From: Stenotrophomonas sp. 704A1 | GTDB taxonomy: Bacteria; Pseudomonadota; Gammaproteobacteria; Xanthomonadales; Xanthomonadaceae | NCBI RefSeq assembly: GCF_030549525.1 | Contig: NZ_CP130831.1 | Location: 3,993,501 to 4,057,500 of the forward strand | Direction of reading: 5' to 3' | Length of the DNA stretch: 64,000 nucleotides | Shown here: piece by piece, positions 33,783 to 43,641 of the stretch | Numbering within the stretch: position 1 is the stretch's first letter | Layout of the letters: every line of letters starts with the position of its first letter | Program-made: the position numbers and the translations under genes | Notes under the pieces: model-generated | What the model saw: the letters and a program-made list of their open reading frames with translations, nothing else | Told to the model about the DNA's origin: nothing | Databases searched by the model: none

Positions 33783-35027
33783 TCAGTCCTTGACGATCTG
33801 CGGCGAACCAAAGCCCAGACCCGAGATGCGCCCGGCAAGTTCCGCCGCGCTGGCGTGATCGCTGGCGGGCACGCGCAGGCGGAACAGGGTGCGGCCACCG
33901 GCAGCGATGTCACTGATGGTGGCGCCGACAATGCCGGCAGCGTTGAGCTGGCCCATGGCACGGGTGGCGTTGTCGCGGCTGGAGAAACTGGCCACCTGCA
34001 GCATCACCGCACCCATCACCTGCTGCGACAGGCTGGGCGTGGCCGCCGGCGCCGACGTGCTGCGCGGCGCCGCAGCGACCACGGCCGGCACCGGCGTGCG
34101 CGCCACCGGCGCACTGGGCGGCAGGCTGCTGACAGCCACGTCGGCACCGCTGCCGAGCGCGGCCTGGGTGGTGGCCGGCTGGCCACGTGCCGGCGCGCTG
34201 TCTGCGGGCAAGCGCTTGACCAGGCGGTCGATATCACTGTCGGCCGGCGCACGGGGGGCGGCCGCACGTGCACTGGCGACAGCAGCACTGGCGGCGGCGG
34301 CCTCTGCCGCACGGCGCTCGCGACGGGACGGCTTCTGCGCCATCAGGTTGCCTTCGCCGGGCTGCAGCGCACGCACTTCCACATTGCCGGTGCCGCGCTG
34401 GGTGATGCCCAGGCGCACGGCGGCGGCGTAGCTCAGATCAACCACGCGCCCATCATGGAACGGGCCACGATCGTTGACGCGCACGATCACCGACTCACCA
34501 TTGTCCAGGTTGGTGACGCGGGCGAAACTGGGCAGCGGCAGTGTCTTGTGCGCGGCGGTGAACTGGTACATGTCGTAGACCTCGCGGTTGGAGGTCAGGC
34601 GGCCATGGAACTTGGCGCCGTAGTACGACGCGGTGCCGCGCTCGACGTAATTGCGGGTGTCGTCCAGCACCTTGTACTGCTTGCCCAGCACCACGTACGG
34701 CGATTTGTTGCCGATGCTCGATCGACCTTCATCGGTCACCACCGGCTCGGGGATGCAGGCCACGTTGGGCACGTAGCTGGGCGTGGTGTCCTTCACTCCC
34801 GGCTTGTACAGGCCGCCGGCGGTGTAGTTGCCGCGCGTGGACAGGTCTTCGGTGGCCGCCGCATAGGGCGAGCCTTCCGGGCAGTGCGCCGGGCGTCCGC
34901 CCCTGCCCTGCACCACCGTCGAGGACGGCTTGCCGCCGTGGCCGGCGCTGGCCGGCTTGTTGGGCGCGCTGCTGCAGGCGGCCAGCGCGAGGACGATCAA
35001 TCCAGGGACCAGCCATCTGATGTTCAT
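33783..35027 (-). CDS. rlpA: Septal ring lytic transglycosylase RlpA-family lipoprotein
   Basis: A 414-residue lipoprotein. The signal ends in the lipobox ALAAC (residues 14-18). The double-psi beta-barrel domain has GTASYYGAKFHGRLTSN, FARVTNLDNGESVIVRVNDRGPF (the conserved Asp-Arg-Gly-Pro) and VVDLSYAAAVRLG. A long Ala/Pro-rich linker leads to a C-terminal SPOR domain (VMLQVASFSSRDNATRAMGQL) that binds denuded glycan at division sites. In Pseudomonas RlpA cleaves naked glycan strands. Its ATG overlaps the mltB stop by 4 bp. An extended N-terminal region with YVPNVACIPEPVV before the barrel is longer than in E. coli RlpA. Confidence 0.94.
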   Translation of the reverse strand: MNIRWLVPGLIVLALAACSSAPNKPASAGHGGKPSSTVVQGRGGRPAHCPEGSPYAAATEDLSTRGNYTAGGLYKPGVKDTTPSYVPNVACIPEPVVTDEGRSSIGNKSPYVVLGKQYKVLDDTRNYVERGTASYYGAKFHGRLTSNREVYDMYQFTAAHKTLPLPSFARVTNLDNGESVIVRVNDRGPFHDGRVVDLSYAAAVRLGITQRGTGNVEVRALQPGEGNLMAQKPSRRERRAAEAAAASAAVASARAAAPRAPADSDIDRLVKRLPADSAPARGQPATTQAALGSGADVAVSSLPPSAPVARTPVPAVVAAAPRSTSAPAATPSLSQQVMGAVMLQVASFSSRDNATRAMGQLNAAGIVGATISDIAAGGRTLFRLRVPASDHASAAELAGRISGLGFGSPQIVKD

Positions 35028-36169
35028 GCCGGGGGCAGCTCCTGACCGGCAATGGCCTGCGACAACTGGAACACGGCCATCGCGTACATCTTGGAAAGGT
35101 TGTAGCGGGTGATCGCGTAGTAGTTCTGGAAGCCCAGCCAGTACTGCTTGCCGGTGCTTCCCTCCAGCGTGACCGGGGTCGCGGTGGCACCGGGCTGTAC
35201 CGGTGCGCTGGGCTGGTAGCCGCGCTGCGCCAGATCCGCCAGCGACCAGCTGGGCATCCACTCGGTCGGGTTGAATTCCTCGCGGCCGGCGGCCAGCGTT
35301 GCCGGCACCGCCACCTGGCCACCACGCACCCAACCGCCCTTTTTCACGAAGTAATTGGCGATGGACGAGAACACGTCGTCGTAGCTGGTGAACAGATCGC
35401 GGCGGCCATCGCCGTTGCCGTCCACGGCGTAATCCAGATAGCTGGACGGCATGAATTGACCCATGCCCATCGCGCCGGCATAGCTGCCTTTGAGCGTGGT
35501 GATGTCCAGCTTCTCTTCCCGGCCCAGCTCGAACAGCTTGGCCAGCTCGTCGCGGAAGAACAGCTCGCGGCGTACTTCGCGCTCCAGCTTGGCCGGGTCA
35601 CCACTGCGCGGGTAATAGAAGGCCAGCGTGTACAACGCATCCAGCACACGGTGGTTGCCTGCGTTCTTGCCGTAGCTGGTTTCCACACCGATGATCGCCA
35701 CGATCACTTCGGCCGGCACACCGGTGCGCTGCTGCACACGGTCCAGTTCAGCGCGGTGCTGGGCCAGGAAGGCCCTGCCGCCGTCGATGCGCGCCTTGCT
35801 GATGAACATCGGCCGGTACTCGTTCCACGGCTTGACCCGTTCGGCCGGTCGCGACATGGCGGCGATGATCGGCTGACGCACCTGAGCCTGGTCGAGCACC
35901 GTGCGGATCTCATCGGGTTTCAGGCCGTAGCGCTTGGCGGTATCGGCAATGAAGCGCGCGCGCGCGGTTTCGAACGGCACCGGGGTCAGATCCACCGGCG
36001 GCGCGCTGGCGGCTGCCGCTTCCGGCGCGGCTTCAGCCGGGCCGGCAGGCTTGCTGACCGGGTGGCGCGGCGTGCTGCTGGCCTGGGGCGAAGTCGGTGG
36101 GGACGTCGGCTGGGTCGCGCAGGCGACCAGGCCGAGGGTGAGCATGCAGGCCAGAGTACGTCGAATCAT
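35024..36169 (-). CDS. mltB: Membrane-bound lytic murein transglycosylase B
   Basis: A 381-residue lipoprotein with lipobox LGLVAC (Cys at 17). The GH103 domain has the catalytic Glu163 in IIGVETSYGKNAGNHRVLDAL, KGSYAGAMGMGQFMPSSYLDYAVDGNGDGRRD and KYWLGFQNYYAITRYN-like elements (here QYWLGFQNYYAITRYN). It cleaves peptidoglycan to 1,6-anhydromuropeptides. ATG 36169 was preferred over the GTG one codon earlier. It is the first gene of mltB-rlpA-dacC, with an ATGA overlap to rlpA, and is separated from mrdB by an 0.87-kb spacer and a small gene. Confidence 0.95.
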   Translation of the reverse strand: MIRRTLACMLTLGLVACATQPTSPPTSPQASSTPRHPVSKPAGPAEAAPEAAAASAPPVDLTPVPFETARARFIADTAKRYGLKPDEIRTVLDQAQVRQPIIAAMSRPAERVKPWNEYRPMFISKARIDGGRAFLAQHRAELDRVQQRTGVPAEVIVAIIGVETSYGKNAGNHRVLDALYTLAFYYPRSGDPAKLEREVRRELFFRDELAKLFELGREEKLDITTLKGSYAGAMGMGQFMPSSYLDYAVDGNGDGRRDLFTSYDDVFSSIANYFVKKGGWVRGGQVAVPATLAAGREEFNPTEWMPSWSLADLAQRGYQPSAPVQPGATATPVTLEGSTGKQYWLGFQNYYAITRYNLSKMYAMAVFQLSQAIAGQELPPA

Positions 36170-37036
36170 CACCGCAGGTTAGCAGGTCATGGATGAATTA
36201 AAACCCCTAACACCATGAATCAAAACGATTTGCTCGCGTTCAGCGAGAAATGTGAAGGTGTCGTGATTGACCTGCCCCATTCAGGCAGAGGTTGCCGGTT
36301 GCGTCCCCATCCCCGCAGACGCAACCGGCCACCGGATCCGGTCGGTACCTGCGCGGCTGTCGCTCCCCAGTGACAGTGCTCCGCGCTCCTTGTACCCGTT
36401 GGATCAGTACTGCTTCCCGTCCGGCTCCCCTTCGCGCTGCATCAATGACGGCGCGCCGTGCCGAACGGGCCGTCATTGTGCAGGCCGATTGCGACAAGTC
36501 CATTGATCAGGATCAACGTGGCGTCAAAATGTGAAGCACGCCACATTTATTGTGGAACTTCGTCAGCGGCCGCGCTGCGTCGGGGTGTTGTGGGAACGAT
36601 TACAGAAATGCCCGTGCGCAACCTGCGCTGCGGCAACGGCAGGTTGATCGTGCGTACCGCCTCGCCGGCGCGGGTTGTCGCTATCGGCATTTCGCGGATG
36701 GCCGCCAGCGGCTGCGGGCCACGGCGCGTTTCAAACAATTCTGATGGGAACCGCAGGGCTTCCCGTGCACATCATGTGTGGCCACAGACAACGGGTGGCG
36801 CGGGACTCCAATCCCGTTGACCCAAGTGTTGTTTACGCTTGCCGGCCGGCGTCGCTCTTTCCTTGTTGAGCGGCGTCAGCTGGCAATCCGTCCGTGCCTC
36901 TTTGGCGGGCGGTGCGTGGAGGGCCTCGTGCCCACCGGCGCTTTCACACTTGGTCACCGGTATTGGAGCCACGCATCGTCCGCCACCCCCGCCGCTGCGC
37001 GTGGGTGGCCCTTGCCTGCCGCACAAGGATGCCGCC
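36170..37036. other. Long spacer between mltB and the 136-aa gene, with an FNR-type box and hairpins
   Basis: This 867-bp stretch has no gene I can support; the open frames in it lack ribosome sites and familiar sequence. It holds several inverted repeats: GTTGCGTC / GACGCAAC within 36296-36325, AATGACGG / CCGTCATT (36444-36477) and CCACA-TTTAT-TGTGG (36541-36555). It also holds a perfect FNR-type palindrome at 36503. It is the longest gene-free stretch of the window and may encode a regulatory RNA. Confidence 0.6.
36503..36516 (+). promoter_or_regulatory. FNR/Anr-type binding site
   Basis: TTGATCAGGATCAA is a perfect match to the FNR consensus TTGAT-N4-ATCAA. If centred at -41.5, transcription on the plus strand would start near 36551, just after the A+T-rich ACATTTATTGTGG segment. 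The regulated transcript is unknown. Confidence 0.6.
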
Positions 37037-37447
37037 ATGTCCGCTTCCACCTACCCGTACCTGTTCGCCACGCTGGGTGACGCCGCCAACCAGCTGCCGG
37101 CGCCCATCGCCCGCGCACTGGAAACCACGCTCGCCGCGACACAGGCGACGCCCACCACCGACGGCCCCACGCTGCAGGCGTGCCTGCAGCGGATCCGCCA
37201 GGTCGACGCCGCCGACGGCCAGCCGTGGCCGGGCAAGGGGCGTTCGCCGGGGCAGCGCATGGCGCTGGCGCGCATCGACCGCGCCACCGCCGGGCTGATC
37301 TTCCTGCTGGAACTGCTGCATGCCAGCGAACGCGTGCGCGTGGACGGCAACGACGCACAGCCGCTGGGCGATCACGCGCGCGAGCGCCTGCTGCTGGCCT
37401 GCCGTGGCCTGTCGGAATACGTGGAGGTACAGCTGCCGGCGGCGTGA
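37037..37447 (+). CDS. Hypothetical protein (136 aa)
   Basis: I do not recognise the family. The protein is 136 residues, soluble and mainly helical by composition, with a Thr/Ala-rich stretch (LAATQATPTTDGPTLQA), a central GQPWPGKGRSPGQRMALARIDRATAGLIFLLELLHASERV and no signal peptide or cysteine motif. ATG 37037 follows AAGGATGCC, a weak ribosome site. It sits between mltB and mrdB but on the opposite strand, converging on mrdB. It could be controlled from the FNR-type box some 520 bp upstream, but that is speculation. Confidence 0.6.
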   Translation: MSASTYPYLFATLGDAANQLPAPIARALETTLAATQATPTTDGPTLQACLQRIRQVDAADGQPWPGKGRSPGQRMALARIDRATAGLIFLLELLHASERVRVDGNDAQPLGDHARERLLLACRGLSEYVEVQLPAA

Positions 37448-37485
37448 GGCGGTGGCGTGCGCGCGGGCTGCGCCGGGGGCGGCAA

Positions 37486-38598
37486 CTACCCGTAGCCGCC
37501 ATGCACCGGGTTATGGCTGCGCACGGCCATCACCAGGCCGAAGCCGGCCAGCAGCGAAACCGCCGAGGTACCGCCATAACTGATCAGCGGCATCGGTACG
37601 CCCACCACCGGCAGCAGGCCGGAAATCATTCCGCCGTTCACCAGCACGTAGACGAAGAACGCGAGCCCGGTGGCGCCGGCCAGCAGGCGCGAATAGGAAT
37701 CGCGCGACTGGCTGGCGATCCACAGGCAGCGCCCGATCACCACCAGATACAGCGCCAGCACGACCGCCACACCCATCCAGCCGAATTCCTCGCTGAGCAC
37801 GGAGAATGCGAAGTCGGTGGTCTGCTCGGGAATGAAATTCAGGTGCGACTGCGAGCCTTCGCCCCAGCCCTTGCCATCGAAGCCGCCCGAACCAATGGCG
37901 ATCTTCGACTGGATGATGTTCCAGCCCGCACCCAGCGCGTCCATTTCCGGGTCCAGGAACATCATGATGCGATCCTTCTGGTACGGCCGCAGCAGCCAGA
38001 ACCAGGCCACCGGTGCGACCGCCGCCACGCCCCCCACGCCCAGCCCCACCCACCACCACGGCAGGCCGGCCAGCAGCAGCACGAACACACCACTGGCCGC
38101 GATCAGCACGCCGGTACCGAAGTCCGGCTGCAGCATCACCAGGCCGGTGGGCACGCCGATGATGACCATCGACACCAGCACCGTGTTGATGCGTGGCGGC
38201 AGCGGCATCCTGTGCAGGTACCAGGCCACCATCATCGGCAGACTGACCTTCAGCAGCTCGGCCGGCTGCAGGTAGAAGAACTTCAGGTCCAGCCACTGCC
38301 GGCCGTACTTGCCGGTGCCCAGCACGAACACCGCCAGCAGCGGGAGCATCGAGATGGCGTAGATCAGCGGCGTGGCCGAACGGATGCGCAGGATCGGCAC
38401 CCGCGAGATGCCCCACAGCGCGGCCAGGCCCACGGCGAAGCGCACGCCCTGCGCCATCACCAGGCTGTCGCCACCGGCGCTCTTCAACGTGGCCAGGCCG
38501 ATCACCATCAGCGCCCCCAGGGCCAGGCACAGCACCCAGTCCAGGCTGCTGAAGAAGCGCTGCAGCATGTCGCCGGCCCAACGCAGGAACACTTTCAT
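37486..38598 (-). CDS. mrdB: Rod-shape peptidoglycan glycosyltransferase RodA
   Basis: A 370-residue polytopic SEDS protein with about 10 membrane segments. Signatures are GRQWLDLKFFYLQPAELLKVSLP, LQPDFGTGVLI (the Asp essential for SEDS polymerase activity), FIPEQTTDFAFSVLSEEFGW and the terminal GVPMPLISYGGTSAVSLLAGFG. It polymerises lipid II glycan strands with PBP2 in the elongasome. The start MKVFLRWAGDML at 38598 overlaps the mrdA stop by 4 bp; the longer open frame through mrdA is not real. Confidence 0.96.
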   Translation of the reverse strand: MKVFLRWAGDMLQRFFSSLDWVLCLALGALMVIGLATLKSAGGDSLVMAQGVRFAVGLAALWGISRVPILRIRSATPLIYAISMLPLLAVFVLGTGKYGRQWLDLKFFYLQPAELLKVSLPMMVAWYLHRMPLPPRINTVLVSMVIIGVPTGLVMLQPDFGTGVLIAASGVFVLLLAGLPWWWVGLGVGGVAAVAPVAWFWLLRPYQKDRIMMFLDPEMDALGAGWNIIQSKIAIGSGGFDGKGWGEGSQSHLNFIPEQTTDFAFSVLSEEFGWMGVAVVLALYLVVIGRCLWIASQSRDSYSRLLAGATGLAFFVYVLVNGGMISGLLPVVGVPMPLISYGGTSAVSLLAGFGLVMAVRSHNPVHGGYG

Positions 38599-40670
38599 CG
38601 GGCGGTCTCCGCTGCAGTGGGGCGCGGCGTGGCCGGCAGCGCGGCGGCCGCCGGAGGCGCCGGCGCGGGTGCCGGCGCCGGTGCCGGTGCCGGCATGCCG
38701 ACCAGCACCGGGTGTTCGCCCAGCTGGGCGGCTGCGGCGTCGCCGGCCTGGCGTGCGCCGACATCCTCGTTGTCGAAGGCGGTGGCGCCGATGGCGGTGG
38801 TGCCACGCTCGCTGTCCAGCGGCTGCATGCCCTCCGGCATCTTGCCCAGCAGGTAGGCGTCGAACACCTTGCGCGCGATCGGCGCAGCCGCGGCACCGCC
38901 GTAGCCGCCGCCTTCGACCGCGATCGCGATGGCGATCACCGGCTGTTCGACCGGCGCAAAGCCGACGAACAGCGCGCGGTGGCGCAGGTGCATCGGCAGG
39001 CTCTTCGGGTTCACGGCGGCCGTACCCTTGCGGCTGACAACCTGCGCGGTACCGGTCTTGCCGGCCATCGTGTAGGGCGCACCCGCCGCCATGCGTGCCG
39101 CGCTGCCCCCGGGCAACATGGTGGCCATCATGCCTTCGCGTACCGCCTGCACGTTGTTCGGGTTGGGGCTGACCGGCTTGCTGGCGCCCGGCTCGCTGGC
39201 GGCCCATTCGTGATCGAAGCCGGCGCGCTGCTGGATGACCAGGTGTGGCGTACGCAGCTGGCCGTCGGCCAGCGCGCTGACGCCGCGCGCCAGCTGCAGC
39301 GGCGTTACCTTCCAGTCACCCTGGCCGATGCTGATGTTGACCGTGTCGCCGGGGTACCAGGCTTCCTTGCGGCTCTTGCGCTTGTAGGCCGGCGACGGCA
39401 GGATGCCGCCGATTTCACCGGTCAGGTCGATGCCGGTCGGCTGGCCGAAGCCGTAGTACTCCATGTAGTGGTCGAAGCGCTCGATGCCCAGATCCAGCGC
39501 CAGCTTGTAGTAGTAGGTATTGACCGACTGCGCGATCGACTTGCGCAGGTCGGTCCAGCCATGGCCGCCGCGGTGCGAGTCGCCCCAGCCGCGCGACGTG
39601 CCGGGCAGGTAGAACATGCCGGTGGACAGCACCTTGTCCTCCGGCCGGCGCACGCCCGCATCCAGGCCGGCCAGCGCGATCAGCGGCTTCAGCGTGGAAC
39701 CGGGCGCAACGCCGCCCAGCACCAGGCGGTTGAACTGCGGGCGCGAGGGGTTGTCATTCAACGCCTTGAAATCGGCGTGCGAAATGCCGTTGACGAACAG
39801 GTTCGGGTCGTACGACGGCAGGCTGACCATGGCCAGCACTTCGCCGGTGCGCGGATCCATGGCCACCGCCGAGCCTTCCTGCTCGCCGAAGGCGGCCACC
39901 ATCGCCCGCTGCAGGTCGGCATCGATCGACAGCCGCAGGTCGGTGCCGGACTGCGCCGCCACGCGGCCGATGGTGCGGATCGCACGCCCCTGCACGTTGG
40001 TCTCCACCTGCTCGTAGCCGACCTTGCCGCGCAGCTGCTGCTCGTAATAGCGCTCCAGGCCGGACTTGCCGATGTGGGTAAGCGCGGCATTGCCCTCGCC
40101 CAGGATCTCCAGGTCCTTGTCATCGACGCGGCCGACGTAGCCGATGATGTGCGCGAACAGGTCGCCATAGGGATAGCGACGGGTCAGGTACGGCTCCAGC
40201 TCGACGCCGGGGAAGCGCCAGCGGTCCACGGCGAAGCGTGCCATTTCCTCATCGCTCATGCGCAGCTTGAGGGTGACCGGCAGGAACTTGCGGCGCGCCT
40301 TGCGCGACTTGTTGAACGCTTCGCGCTCTTCCGGGCTGATCTGGATGATCTTCGCCAACCCATCCAGGGTGGCGTCCATGTCCTTGACCTTGTCCGGGGT
40401 GATGTCCAGGCGGAACGCCGGCACGTTCTCGGCCAGCAGGCGGCCGTTGCGGTCGTAGATCATGCCGCGCCCCGGCACCACCGGCCGCGGCTTGATGCGG
40501 TTGGCTTCCGAGCGGGTGGCGTAGATGTCGTGGTCCAGCACCTGCAGCTTGAAGTACCAGCCGCCCAGGCCCAGCAGGCAGACCAGCACGCCGAGGAAGC
40601 CCAGCGCGGCGCGGCGCCGGAACTGCTCGGCCTCGGCGTGCGGATTCTTGACCTGGCGGCGCGGGATCAT
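38595..40670 (-). CDS. mrdA: Penicillin-binding protein 2, elongasome transpeptidase
   Basis: A 691-residue class B PBP. One N-terminal membrane helix (about 21-41) precedes the pedestal/dimerisation domain (VPGRGMIYDRNGRLLAENVP) and the transpeptidase domain with S325-T-L-K328 in GGVAPGSTLKPL, SVNTYY and a KTGTAQ box. The last roughly 60 residues form an Ala/Pro tail with a repeated PAPAPAP run encoded by GGTGCC-type hexamers (38641-38700), absent from the 633-residue E. coli protein. It crosslinks lateral-wall peptidoglycan with RodA. It lies 3 bp after mreD. Confidence 0.96.
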   Translation of the reverse strand: MIPRRQVKNPHAEAEQFRRRAALGFLGVLVCLLGLGGWYFKLQVLDHDIYATRSEANRIKPRPVVPGRGMIYDRNGRLLAENVPAFRLDITPDKVKDMDATLDGLAKIIQISPEEREAFNKSRKARRKFLPVTLKLRMSDEEMARFAVDRWRFPGVELEPYLTRRYPYGDLFAHIIGYVGRVDDKDLEILGEGNAALTHIGKSGLERYYEQQLRGKVGYEQVETNVQGRAIRTIGRVAAQSGTDLRLSIDADLQRAMVAAFGEQEGSAVAMDPRTGEVLAMVSLPSYDPNLFVNGISHADFKALNDNPSRPQFNRLVLGGVAPGSTLKPLIALAGLDAGVRRPEDKVLSTGMFYLPGTSRGWGDSHRGGHGWTDLRKSIAQSVNTYYYKLALDLGIERFDHYMEYYGFGQPTGIDLTGEIGGILPSPAYKRKSRKEAWYPGDTVNISIGQGDWKVTPLQLARGVSALADGQLRTPHLVIQQRAGFDHEWAASEPGASKPVSPNPNNVQAVREGMMATMLPGGSAARMAAGAPYTMAGKTGTAQVVSRKGTAAVNPKSLPMHLRHRALFVGFAPVEQPVIAIAIAVEGGGYGGAAAAPIARKVFDAYLLGKMPEGMQPLDSERGTTAIGATAFDNEDVGARQAGDAAAAQLGEHPVLVGMPAPAPAPAPAPAPPAAAALPATPRPTAAETAR

Positions 40671-40673
40671 GGC

Positions 40674-41159
40674 TCAGCGCCCGCGCTTGCCGAAGCGCAC
40701 CGCATCCAGCAGCACGAACACCAGCGGCCACAGGCCCATGCCCAGCAGCGGTGCCCACCAGTACGACCAGGGCAACGTCGGCTCGTCCACCACGATGTGC
40801 ACCAGCGCGCTGACGATGCGGTCGTTGAACAGCAGGCCGCCAATGGCCAGCATCTGCTGCGACATCGGGAAGAAGCGGATGCGCGCGCGGAAGCGCTGCA
40901 GGATGAAGGCCAGCATCACCAGCCGCAGCGCCTGCTCGCCGAGCACCCCGCCGTACAGCAGATCGGCGACCACGCCGCTGGCGAAGGCGATGCCCAGGCC
41001 GACCCGCTCGGGCGTTTCGATGACCCAGTACGCCAGCACCAGCGCCAGCCAGTACGGGCGCAGCGGCTGCAGCAACGCCGGCAGCGGCAGCAGGCCCAGC
41101 AGCAGCGCCACCACCAGGCTGGCCGGCAGCACCCAACGGTTGTCGCGCAGGCGGCTCAT
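40674..41159 (-). CDS. mreD: Rod-shape-determining protein MreD
   Basis: A 161-residue inner-membrane protein with five to six hydrophobic helices. Typical are the opening RWVLPASLVVALLLGLLPLP, YWVIETPERVGLGIAFASGVVADLLYGGVLGEQALRL and PLLGMGLWPLVFVLLDAVR. It links MreC to the membrane elongation complex. Its ATG overlaps the mreC stop by 4 bp, and mrdA follows after 3 bp. Confidence 0.94.
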   Translation of the reverse strand: MSRLRDNRWVLPASLVVALLLGLLPLPALLQPLRPYWLALVLAYWVIETPERVGLGIAFASGVVADLLYGGVLGEQALRLVMLAFILQRFRARIRFFPMSQQMLAIGGLLFNDRIVSALVHIVVDEPTLPWSYWWAPLLGMGLWPLVFVLLDAVRFGKRGR

Positions 41160-42190
41160 CGCTGGACCTCCGGCTGCGGCTGGGTGGGTTGCGGTTGCAG
41201 TCCAGCGGCCGGCACTACCGTAGAGCCGGCTGGAGTGGAGCCCCCTTGTTGTTGAAGGGGGCGCGCCGACGGCGCGGGGGTAAGGGGGGATGCGGGGGCC
41301 GGTTGCGCCGAAGGTGCAGTCGGCGGCAATTCGCCCGCCGCAGGCAAGCGAATTGCCGCCCCCGGGCGCAGCAGCAGCACGTCGCGGCCGCGGTCGAGCT
41401 GGGCGGCCGGCTTCAGTTCGCCGACCAGGAAGGCGTGGGTGTCATCCGGGCGAAGGCCGGTGATGGTGCCGACCGGGAAGCCGGCCGGGAAGCGGCCACC
41501 GAGGCCGGAGGTGACGATCTCGTCGCCGACTTCCACGCCGGCGCTGAGCGGGATGTCGCGCAGCTCCAGCGTGTCGCCGCGGCCGTAGACGATCAGGCGC
41601 ACGCCGTTGCGGGCCACGGTCACCGGCACCGCGTGGTCGGGGTCGGTCAGCAGCAGCACGGTGGAACTGCCACCGGTCACGCTGATCACCTGCCCCATCA
41701 GGCCACCGGCATCGATCACCGCCTGGCCGAGGTGCACGCCCTCGCGGCTGCCGGCATCCAGCACCAGACGCTGTTTCACCGGGTCCAGGTCGATATCCAG
41801 GATCGGCGCCAGCTGTACGTCCAGGCCACTGCGCTCGGCCACGTTCAGCAGCTCGCGCAGCTGGGCGTTGTCCAGCGCGGCGGTCTGCAGGCGGGTGAGG
41901 CGGGCGTTGGCCAGCAGCAGCTGGTTGCGCAGTTCGCGGTTTTCACTCACCAGCTGCGAATGGCTGGCGGCCGAATCCTTGACCTGGCTGCCGAGCTTGC
42001 CGGGCAGCCCGGCCAGGGCCCAGACCGGCTGCACCAGGCTGTTGGCCTGCTCGCGCAGGCGCGCCAGCCAGCCGGCCTGGTCATCCAGCACGATCAGGGT
42101 GATGGCCAACGCCAGGTAGGCCAGCAGCCGCAACGGGCTGGCGGCATCACCGGATCGGGAAGCGACGGGAGGTCCGGCGTAGGGCGGCAC
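41156..42190 (-). CDS. mreC: Rod-shape-determining protein MreC
   Basis: A 344-residue bitopic protein: one membrane helix (about 21-39), a coiled coil (about 70-105) and the beta-rich MreC core with DAGSREGVHLGQAVIDAGGLMGQV, STVLLLTDPDHAVPVTVARNG and VTSGLGGRFPAGFPVGTI. It scaffolds PBP2/RodA in the periplasm. The start is GTG 42190. The last roughly 60 residues are a Pro/Ser/Gln tail beyond the conserved core, and the DNA coding it (41201-41290) carries a SMAG-like element and the two-hairpin G-rich repeat, so the tail seems to be made of translated repeats. Confidence 0.95.
   Translation of the reverse strand: MPPYAGPPVASRSGDAASPLRLLAYLALAITLIVLDDQAGWLARLREQANSLVQPVWALAGLPGKLGSQVKDSAASHSQLVSENRELRNQLLLANARLTRLQTAALDNAQLRELLNVAERSGLDVQLAPILDIDLDPVKQRLVLDAGSREGVHLGQAVIDAGGLMGQVISVTGGSSTVLLLTDPDHAVPVTVARNGVRLIVYGRGDTLELRDIPLSAGVEVGDEIVTSGLGGRFPAGFPVGTITGLRPDDTHAFLVGELKPAAQLDRGRDVLLLRPGAAIRLPAAGELPPTAPSAQPAPASPLTPAPSARPLQQQGGSTPAGSTVVPAAGLQPQPTQPQPEVQR
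41201..41219 (-). repeat. SMAG-like element inside mreC
   Basis: TCCAGCGGCCGGCACTACC; on the minus strand GGTAGTGCCGGCCGCTGGA, closely similar to the element at 63877-63896. It lies within the translated 3' end of mreC. Confidence 0.6.
41234..41290 (+). repeat. Two-hairpin G-rich repeat, copy 2 (inside mreC)
   Basis: GTGGAG, then hairpin CCCCCTT/AAGGGGG, hairpin CGCGCC-GAC-GGCGCG, then GGGGT and GGGGGG. The order matches the intergenic copy at 25002-25063. It is translated from the minus strand as part of the MreC tail. Confidence 0.6.
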
Positions 42191-42311
42191 GGCAGCGATT
42201 CAACTGGCAGAAGGCGGAAGGGAAACACGCGGGCGCCCCGCCGGTGCCGACCCGCCAGTGGGGCGGGCCGCACCCCGGAGGGGCGCTGCGGGCAGGAACG
42301 GCCGGGACGGC

Positions 42312-43487
<1,176 letters not shown>

Positions 43488-43641
43488 TCACAGGCTTTCG
43501 GCCTGATCGGGCATCACCCGGTTCTGGCCCTGAGCGGCACCAGCGGGTAACCTTTGCGCCGTCGGGCGCCCATGGGCGCCGTTTGCTTGCCTGCCGAAGC
43601 AGGCCGGCCCACCCCAAAATTCACCGCATAGGCTTACATCG

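Noticed and set aside
36240..36820. Open frames of 60-120 codons in the mltB upstream spacer
   Set aside because: None has a ribosome site, a family motif or plausible composition; several overlap on both strands.
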